From the NCBI GenBank assembly GCA_008933795.1, contig WBUJ01000010.1:1-50263 (forward strand): a DNA stretch of 50,263 bases, read 5' to 3'. Shown one piece after another: positions 45,189-50,263 of the stretch (its first letter is position 1; each line of letters begins with the position of its first letter). Position numbers and translations under genes: made by a program. Origin of the DNA: Candidatus Contendibacter sp. (lineage in GTDB: Bacteria > Pseudomonadota > Gammaproteobacteria > Competibacterales > Competibacteraceae). The notes under the pieces were generated by a model. It was given only the letters and a program-made list of their open reading frames with translations. It had not been told where the DNA came from and searched no databases.

Positions 45189-45290
45189 CGGGTCACGGCG
45201 TCGGGGCATTGACCCCGAACATCCCCTGTTGCAATGCGGTTCCCCCACGCCGCGACGGGAACAATGCTGCGGTCCAGCGGGTAAATCCAG

Positions 45291-45296
45291 TATGAT
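45291..45296 (+). promoter_or_regulatory. Candidate -10 hexamer for exbB
   Basis: TATGAT matches five of six consensus bases and lies 59 bases before the exbB start. No good -35 was found. The preceding gap (45189-45290) holds a 6-bp hairpin at 45201-45218. Confidence 0.3.
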
Positions 45297-45355
45297 GAGC
45301 GCCCTTCGATGGCTTGAAATACGAAGGTAGCGTGAATCGTGGCGGAGACAATCGG

Positions 45356-45982
45356 GTGTTCGAACTGATCAAGGCCGGCGGCTGGCTGATGGCGCCGATT
45401 CTGGCCTGCTCGCTGGCGGCGGCGACCATCATCGTCGAACGGTTGCTGGCGCTGCGCCGGGCGCGGGTATTGCCCGCCCAACTGCTGGCGACCCTGGACC
45501 GCTGGCTGGAACGCGGCGCGGTCGATGCACGGGAAGTGGAAGCGTTGCCGCTACATTCGCCGCTGGGCCGGATCGTGGCGGCGGGGCTGGCCACTCGTGG
45601 CCGTAGCCGGGAGATTTTGCGAGAGCGGGTCGAGGATACCGGCCGTCACGTGGCGCACGAACTGGAACGCTTCCTCAACGCCCTGGGCACCATCGCCGCC
45701 ATCAGTCCGCTGCTGGGCCTGCTCGGCACGGTGGCGGGCATGATCAAGATTTTTCAGATCGTCTCGACCCAGGGCAACAGCAATTTCAGTCTGCTCTCGG
45801 TGGGTATCGCCGAGGCGCTGGTGACCACCGCCGCCGGCCTGACTGTCGCCATTCCCAGCCTGCTGTTCTATCGTTATTTCAATGCGCGGGTGGACGAACT
45901 GGTGGTGCGCATGGAGCGGGAAACGCTGCAACTCGTCGATCTGCTGGACGCCGGAGCCAGCGGCAAGGAACCCTCCTCATGA
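45356..45982 (+). CDS. exbB: ExbB/TolQ-family proton-channel protein
   Basis: 208 residues with three hydrophobic segments: near the N-terminus (GGWLMAPILACSLAAATIIV), near 115-135 (FLNALGTIAAISPLLGLLGT) and near 160-185 (IAEALVTTAAGLTVAIPSLL). These are the MotA/TolQ/ExbB pattern. With ExbD it turns proton flow into force for a TonB-type partner, though no tonB is here. I choose the GTG at 45356, with GGAG eight bases upstream and MFELIKAGGW as in homologues; a TTG at 45314 would add 14 poor residues. ATGA overlap with exbD. Confidence 0.92.
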   Translation: MFELIKAGGWLMAPILACSLAAATIIVERLLALRRARVLPAQLLATLDRWLERGAVDAREVEALPLHSPLGRIVAAGLATRGRSREILRERVEDTGRHVAHELERFLNALGTIAAISPLLGLLGTVAGMIKIFQIVSTQGNSNFSLLSVGIAEALVTTAAGLTVAIPSLLFYRYFNARVDELVVRMERETLQLVDLLDAGASGKEPSS

Positions 45983-46449
45983 ACCTGCGTCCTCATCGCC
46001 GCGAGGAACCGGACCTCAACCTGGTGCCGATGATCGACGTGGTGCTGGTGCTGCTGATCTTCTTCATGATCGCCACCAGCCTGCGGCACGAGTCGAAACT
46101 GGAAATCCGGCTGCCCGAGTCCGCCAGCCGGCCGCTGCCGAGCAACCTGGCGCAACTGGAGGTGGATATCGACGCCAGCGGCCGCTACGCCCTCAACGGC
46201 CAGGCGTTGGCGACCGCCGACGCCCCGGCGCTGAAAGCGGCCTTGCAAGCCGCCGCCCAAGGCCGGGAATTGCCTCTGATTCTCCGCGCCGATGGCCGGA
46301 CGCCCCACCAAGCGGTGGTGACGGTGCTGGATGTCGCCGGCCAACTCGGTCTCAAACAACTGGCCATCGGCACGGTGAACGCACCGCTCGTCGCGCCCCC
46401 GCCTCCGGCCCCCCCCAACGTCTCACCCTCGCCGGATTCCGAGCCATGA
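45979..46449 (+). CDS. exbD: ExbD/TolR-family protein
   Basis: 156 residues: a short basic cytoplasmic end, one membrane helix with the essential Asp20 (LVPMIDVVLVLLIFFMIA) and a periplasmic domain (LILRADGRTPHQAVVTVLDV). The C-terminus is a Pro-rich tail (APPPPAPPNVSPSP) beyond the usual domain. Partner of ExbB; both overlap by ATGA, and its stop overlaps the lpxK start by four bases. The exbB-exbD-lpxK-ycaR-kdsB order is common in gammaproteobacteria. Confidence 0.93.
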   Translation: MNLRPHRREEPDLNLVPMIDVVLVLLIFFMIATSLRHESKLEIRLPESASRPLPSNLAQLEVDIDASGRYALNGQALATADAPALKAALQAAAQGRELPLILRADGRTPHQAVVTVLDVAGQLGLKQLAIGTVNAPLVAPPPPAPPNVSPSPDSEP

Positions 46450-47681
46450 CCTTTCTGGATCGTTACGGCTATTCGCTCAATGGAGTCGCGGTGCTGCTGT
46501 GGCCGTTGAGCCTGCTGTTCGGGCTGGCGGCGCGCGCGCGGCGGCTGTTGTACCAGCATGGCCTACGCCGAAGCGAGGCCGTTCCCGTGCCGCTGATCGT
46601 GGTCGGCAACATCACCGTCGGCGGCACCGGCAAAACGCCGCTGGTGGCTCGATTGGTGGAACTGTTGCGGGATGCGGGGTACCAACCGGGGGTGATCAGC
46701 CGTGGTTATGGCGGCCAGTCGGCGCAATGGCCGCGGCAGGTCATGGCCGACAGCGATCCGCGCCAGGTCGGCGACGAGCCGGTGCTGCTGGCGCGACGCT
46801 GTCGTTGCCCGATCGTGGTAGGCCCGGATCGAGTGGCGGCGGCGCGGACCTTGCTCGATACCTATGGCTGCAACGTGATCCTGAGTGATGACGGCTTGCA
46901 ACATTACCGCCTGCGCCGCGATCTCGAAATCGCCGTGGTGGATGGCTTCCGCCGGCTCGGCAATGGCGCCTGTCTGCCCGCCGGTCCGCTGCGGGAACCG
47001 CCCTCCCGCCTGCGCGCGGTGGATTTCGTGGTCGGCAACGGTGCAGCGCGCGGTGGCGAATACCTCATGTGTCTGCGCGGCGACCGGGCGGTGAATCTGA
47101 CCGATGGCGGCATCAGCGTCTCGCTGGCCGGCTTCAGTCAGGGCACGGTGCATGCGGTGGCCGGCATCGGCGATCCGGGGCGGTTTTTCGACCAACTACG
47201 CCACGCCCGGCTGCGCATTCTGGAGCACCCCTTCCCCGACCATCACGCCTTCCGCCCCGAGGATCTGCATTTCCCCCAGGACCTGCCGGTGCTGATGACC
47301 GAGAAGGATGCGGTAAAATGCCAGACCTTCGCACCCGAAGGCTGCTGGTATGTGCCCGTCAGCGCACGGCTGGAGCCGGCCTTCGAGGAAGATCTGCTCA
47401 AACGGCTGGCGTCGGTGGCGATGGCCAAGGGCATCCGGCGCGACCCTTCGAGCGCCCGTCAGCGGTCCCGGCGCATCCCGCCGGCGCCGCCTATCGTTAA
47501 CGAGGTGAAGGACGATGGACAAGAAATTGCTGGATATTCTGGTGTGCCCGGTCAGCAAGGCCCCGCTGATTTACGACAAGGCGCGGCAGGAACTGATCTG
47601 CAAGGAAAGCCGGCTGGCCTATCCGATCCGCGACGGCATTCCGGTAATGCTGGAAGCCGAGGCGCGCGTCCTGAGCGATGA
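46446..47681 (+). CDS. lpxK: Tetraacyldisaccharide 4'-kinase LpxK (with an over-long C-terminus)
   Basis: LpxK phosphorylates the 4' position of the lipid A disaccharide at the inner membrane. It begins [18 protein letters not shown] (membrane-associating helix), has Walker [16 protein letters not shown] (GGTGKT 59-64), [25 protein letters not shown] and [10 protein letters not shown]. The family ends at about 330-345 residues, but this frame runs to 411 and reads 167 bases into ycaR in another frame. The last 60-80 residues ([16 protein letters not shown] onwards) are low-complexity and unlike LpxK. A TAA at 47498-47500, just before the ycaR ribosome site, lies in a different frame, so the native stop may have been lost by a small indel. 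Confidence 0.9.
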   Translation: MTFLDRYGYSLNGVAVLLWPLSLLFGLAARARRLLYQHGLRRSEAVPVPLIVVGNITVGGTGKTPLVARLVELLRDAGYQPGVISRGYGGQSAQWPRQVMADSDPRQVGDEPVLLARRCRCPIVVGPDRVAAARTLLDTYGCNVILSDDGLQHYRLRRDLEIAVVDGFRRLGNGACLPAGPLREPPSRLRAVDFVVGNGAARGGEYLMCLRGDRAVNLTDGGISVSLAGFSQGTVHAVAGIGDPGRFFDQLRHARLRILEHPFPDHHAFRPEDLHFPQDLPVLMTEKDAVKCQTFAPEGCWYVPVSARLEPAFEEDLLKRLASVAMAKGIRRDPSSARQRSRRIPPAPPIVNEVKDDGQEIAGYSGVPGQQGPADLRQGAAGTDLQGKPAGLSDPRRHSGNAGSRGARPER

Positions 47682-47703
47682 CGAGGTCGGTTCGAGTGAG
47701 TGA
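47515..47703 (+). CDS. ycaR: Trm112/YcaR-family small protein
   Basis: 62 residues: [20 protein letters not shown] and [18 protein letters not shown], the UPF0434/Trm112 pattern. Only one Cys of the usual zinc pair (CPVSKAP) is present, as in many bacterial members. Eukaryotic Trm112 supports methyltransferases; the bacterial role between lpxK and kdsB is not established. GAGG lies nine bases before the ATG. It overlaps the lpxK tail at its start and kdsB at its end. Confidence 0.93.
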   Translation: MDKKLLDILVCPVSKAPLIYDKARQELICKESRLAYPIRDGIPVMLEAEARVLSDDEVGSSE

Positions 47704-48511
47704 GGCCGAACTCCGGTTTCGGGTGGCGATTCCGGCCCGCTACGCCTCGACCCGGTTGCCGGGCAAACCGTTGCGGCGGCTGGTCGGCCGCCCGCTGATC
47801 GAGCACGTTTACCGGCGGGCGCGGGCCAGCGGCGCGCTGGAGGTGGTGATCGCCACCGACGACGCGCGCATCCGCGAGGCCGCCGAGGGGTTCGGCGCGA
47901 CGGTGTGCATGACCGCGCCCGAGCATCCGTCCGGCACCGACCGGCTGGCCGAAGCGGCGGCCCAGCTCGGTTGGGCGGACGACGCCATCGTGGTCAACGT
48001 GCAGGGCGACGAGCCGGGCATGCCGCCCGCCTTGATTCGGCAGGTGGCGCTGGGCCTGGCGACGCATCCCGACGCCGGCATCGCCACCGCCTGCGCCCGC
48101 ATCCACGACCCGACAGAACTGTTCGATCCGAACGCGGTCAAGGTGGTGCGCGACGCCCAGGGCTATGCGCTGTATTTCAGCCGCGCGCCGATTCCCTGGC
48201 ATCGGGAAGCGTTTCGGGGCGGCGGGGCGGCGCGGTCCGAACTACCGACCGATATTGCTTGGTTCCGCCATATCGGTTTGTACGCCTACCGAGTGGCGGC
48301 GTTGCGTCGCTATCCGGAATTGACGCCCGCGCCAGCCGAGCGAGCCGAGTCGCTGGAGCAATTGCGCGCGTTGTGGCACGGCATCCGCATTCATGTCGCC
48401 GAGGCGGCCGAGCCACCCCCGCCGGGCGTGGACACCGAAGCCGATCTGGCGCGATTGGCGGCGGAATGGGAACGCTCAGGCCAACAGATCGAAGCCGGCC
48501 AGTTCCGGTAG
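47696..48511 (+). CDS. kdsB: 3-deoxy-manno-octulosonate (CMP-KDO) cytidylyltransferase KdsB
   Basis: About 271 residues. Motifs: [17 protein letters not shown] (nucleotide site), [22 protein letters not shown] and [14 protein letters not shown]. It activates KDO for the LPS inner core. I prefer the GTG at 47696 (GAGG nine bases before) over the ATG at 47678, which would overlap more of ycaR. The 3' end overlaps the convergent small gene by 36 bases. Confidence 0.94.
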   Translation: MSEAELRFRVAIPARYASTRLPGKPLRRLVGRPLIEHVYRRARASGALEVVIATDDARIREAAEGFGATVCMTAPEHPSGTDRLAEAAAQLGWADDAIVVNVQGDEPGMPPALIRQVALGLATHPDAGIATACARIHDPTELFDPNAVKVVRDAQGYALYFSRAPIPWHREAFRGGGAARSELPTDIAWFRHIGLYAYRVAALRRYPELTPAPAERAESLEQLRALWHGIRIHVAEAAEPPPPGVDTEADLARLAAEWERSGQQIEAGQFR

Positions 48512-48751
48512 ATCGGGATTGAAACGGTCGTGGTGCTCGTCGAGCACGGCGATGGTAAAAGTTTGCGGCGCCCAACCGACGGCGTCGCCGTACTGGTTGG
48601 CTTGGATGACCTTGCTGTTGCCGCTGGCGCGCAACACCAGGGCGGGCGGTTCCTCCTCGGCCAGAAGTTCGATGACCTGGCAGGGTGCGCCCTGATAGTT
48701 CAGGGAACGGCCCAGCAGGATTTTCAATTTGTCGGGATCGAGTTGCAACAT
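48476..48751 (-). CDS. Conserved small protein of unknown function
   Basis: 91 residues starting MLQLDPDKLKILLGRSLNYQ with PCQVIELLAEEEPPALVLR and WAPQTFTIAVLD following. I recall similar proteins in gammaproteobacteria beside kdsB or related genes, but know no function. It is predicted to be cytosolic, largely beta, with no Cys pairs beyond one. The frame is open upstream to 49015; the ATG at 48751 matches the conserved start. Its 3' end overlaps kdsB by 36 bases on the other strand. It is divergent from the phosphatase gene. Confidence 0.75.
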   Translation of the reverse strand: MLQLDPDKLKILLGRSLNYQGAPCQVIELLAEEEPPALVLRASGNSKVIQANQYGDAVGWAPQTFTIAVLDEHHDRFNPDLPELAGFDLLA

Positions 48752-48847
48752 GAGCGGTCGTCCAGGGTGATCGGTTCCAGAATTTTGCAAGCGGTGCGCG
48801 CGGCGTTCGCAACATCGCGCCAGCGGGATGAGGCAAGAGCGAAGGCG

Positions 48848-49327
48848 ATGGTCAAGGTTCTTTTTGTCTGCATGGGCAACATCTGTCGTTCCCCGATGGC
48901 CGAGGGCGTGTTCCGGCGGTTGCTGGAAAGCGTGAGTCTGGCCGAAAAGGTCTACGTGGATTCGGCCGGCACCCATTCTTACCACATCGGTTCGCCGCCC
49001 GATACGCGCAGCCAAGCGACGGCCCTACGCCGGGGGGTGGATTTGCGGAGCATTCGCGCCCGGCAGGTCACCGCAGCCGATTTGGTTGAGTTTGATTATG
49101 TACTGGCGATGGATCGGGATAATTTCGACCATCTGCTGGCGCTGGACCAGGACCAAGAGTCGCGGCGCCGCGTTCGACTGTTCCTGGATTTTGCCCCGGA
49201 TTTGCCCGAGCGGGAAGTGCCCGATCCATACTACGGGGGGTCGGGCGGCTTTGAGCGGGTGATGGATCTGGTCGAGGAAGCGGCGCGGGGCCTGCTGATC
49301 GACATCCGGGAGCGTTACCGGATTTGA
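48848..49327 (+). CDS. Low-molecular-weight protein-tyrosine phosphatase
   Basis: 159 residues with the P-loop VCMGNICRSPMAEG (Cys nucleophile at 8) and the C-terminal DPYYGG (general-acid Asp). The frame is open upstream; MVKVLFVCMGNICRS at 48848 is the family start. Family members dephosphorylate tyrosine kinases of exopolysaccharide systems, or arsenate in a sub-class; here the kdsB-side location matches the PtpA-type gene of Pseudomonas. Its target is unknown. A strong terminator follows. Confidence 0.94.
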   Translation: MVKVLFVCMGNICRSPMAEGVFRRLLESVSLAEKVYVDSAGTHSYHIGSPPDTRSQATALRRGVDLRSIRARQVTAADLVEFDYVLAMDRDNFDHLLALDQDQESRRRVRLFLDFAPDLPEREVPDPYYGGSGGFERVMDLVEEAARGLLIDIRERYRI

Positions 49328-49340
49328 ATGGGGTTGACCG

Positions 49341-49378
49341 AAAAGCAAAGGGGCTAGAATTCCAGCCCCTTTGCTTTT
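49341..49378. terminator. Bidirectional terminator between the phosphatase and the rne-like gene
   Basis: AAAAGCAAAGGGGCT (49341-49355) is the exact reverse complement of AGCCCCTTTGCTTTT (49364-49378), with an 8-base loop. The outer A/T runs give a T-run on each strand, so it can stop both converging transcripts. Confidence 0.92.
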
Positions 49379-49384
49379 GTATCG

Positions 49385-50263
49385 TCAAACTGCTGGTTTG
49401 TCCTCGGCGCTGAGTTCCGACGACGGCGGCGGCGGCGCGGTCGATTCCGTCGCAGCGGGCGCGGGTTCGAAGATGACGGTTTCGGTGGTGATGGCCGTAG
49501 CGGTTACCGCCTCGGCTTCGATGGCAGCCGGAACCGCAACGGGATCTGCCATTGGCGGCGTGTCGGTGATCGCACCCTCTAGCATGGGGAGGGCGGGCGC
49601 TTCGGTTTCGCCGGCATCGGATTGGGACGATGCCTCGGGCATTGCGGCGGGAGCCAGCTCCACCACGAGCACGCTGGCTTCGGCAAGCGCTGGCTCCACG
49701 GAAGGCTCGCGGGTTTCGACGGGCGGTCGTGGCGTTTCCCCGTCGCTCTCCGTTGCTTCGGCGACAATGGCTTGCCCGGTACTGGCGACCGCCGCTTCCT
49801 CTTGCATTGCTCCGGCGACCGTCGCTTCCTCTAGAAAAGCCGTAGGTTCGGCGGGTGCGACAGGTTCGAGCACCGGGGTTGCGGATTCCTCCACCGGCGA
49901 TTCGACCACGGATTCGGAGGCCAGCTCGGGCGCGGTGACCGCAGGACGATCCGCCAGCGCGGCGCTTTCCTCAGCGATGGGATATTCCAATGGTGGTGGT
50001 GGCGGCGGCGCGAGGGGTTCTTTGGCCGGAGATAACGCGGCGGTCTCGGATTCAGCCCTGGCGGCGGCGATCGCTTCACGGGGCAGGCGCGGACGACCAC
50101 TGCGAATTCGCCGCTGCGGCGCAGCCGCTATGCTAGCCGATCCCATGGCGGGATTCGGCGGTATCGAGGCAGCCGGCGCCGCAGGTTCCGTGGGTTCCTG
50201 GCCTTGATCGCCCAAGTCGGGGCCGTCCTCGCTTTCCTCGCCCGATTCCGGGTTCGCCGAACT
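49385..50263 (-). CDS. rne: C-terminal low-complexity tail of a probable ribonuclease E (5' end outside the window)
   Basis: The frame is open to the window edge and encodes 292 residues rich in Ala, Pro, Glu and Ser. A single basic patch RRIRSGRPRLPREAIAAARA stands out; the rest is acidic and probably unstructured. No catalytic domain is visible. The assignment to RNase E rests on this composition, on the Arg-rich patch typical of its degradosome-scaffold half, and on the kdsB/phosphatase/rne neighbourhood seen in Pseudomonas. Other long Ala/Pro-rich proteins (FtsY- or TonB-like) remain possible. It converges on the phosphatase gene through the shared terminator. Confidence 0.55.
   Translation of the reverse strand, partial: SSANPESGEESEDGPDLGDQGQEPTEPAAPAASIPPNPAMGSASIAAAPQRRIRSGRPRLPREAIAAARAESETAALSPAKEPLAPPPPPPLEYPIAEESAALADRPAVTAPELASESVVESPVEESATPVLEPVAPAEPTAFLEEATVAGAMQEEAAVASTGQAIVAEATESDGETPRPPVETREPSVEPALAEASVLVVELAPAAMPEASSQSDAGETEAPALPMLEGAITDTPPMADPVAVPAAIEAEAVTATAITTETVIFEPAPAATESTAPPPPSSELSAEDKPAV

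Overview
The window is a GC-rich stretch of a gammaproteobacterial chromosome. Gene content and order support this: kdsB/lpxK/exbBD/ycaR beside a low-molecular-weight phosphatase and the end of a probable rne; def-fmt-rsmB with trkA; LysM-dprA-smg-topA-tsaC; lptFG beside pepA-holC; glnA-glnL-glnG. All of these are arrangements known from Pseudomonas-, Xanthomonas- and Competibacter-like lineages. Coding is dense, with many 4-base ATGA or GTGA stop/start overlaps. I cannot name the species by eye; a Competibacteraceae-like organism is only a guess. No rRNA, tRNA, CRISPR array or intact insertion sequence was seen.

Layout. 1-236: cut-off C-terminus of a periplasmic metal/cobalamin-binding protein. 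261-4439: one AT-rich foreign-looking gene, a giant GHKL ATPase with a DUF3883-type, nuclease-like C-terminus. 4473-11477: holC-pepA, lptFG, an RDD membrane protein, tolC and a pcm-like methyltransferase. 11592-19994: one long minus-strand series, def, fmt, rsmB, DUF4390, ntrY, ntrX, trkA. 20146-26058: plus-strand LysM lipoprotein, dprA, smg, topA, tsaC. 26129-28874: a 34-residue lysine-rich protein, then mtnP, hpt and nagZ (nucleoside and cell-wall salvage). 28951-34751: a signalling cluster (three-PAS histidine kinase, receiver, receiver-PP2C phosphatase, STAS protein, and a free Hpt protein), interrupted by an L,D-transpeptidase and a CYTH protein on the other strand. 34850-39949: trmL, then the nitrogen regulon core glnG-glnL-glnA and a small HMA protein. 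40026-44835: ompW, an orphan GspE/PilB-type ATPase and uvrD. 44931-45188: a degraded AAA-ATPase-like/DUF1703 remnant. 45356-49327: exbB, exbD, lpxK, ycaR, kdsB, a small unknown protein and a protein-tyrosine phosphatase. 49385-end: the acidic, proline-rich tail of a probable RNase E.

How genes work together. The glnA region carries a readable control circuit: a near-consensus sigma-54 promoter, two NtrC-like sites 31 bp apart centred near -99 and -130, a factor-independent terminator after glnA, and a perfect-dyad NtrC box before glnL-glnG. The signalling cluster resembles the Pseudomonas HptB-HsbR-HsbA partner-switching pathway. LptF/LptG, LpxK, KdsB and TolC serve the outer envelope.

The best candidate for something new is the AT-rich 1392-residue ATPase/nuclease-like gene at the left end. 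Other points of interest are the signalling cluster, the 34-residue basic protein, the glnA control region, the orphan secretion-type ATPase translationally coupled to uvrD, and an lpxK frame that runs well into ycaR.
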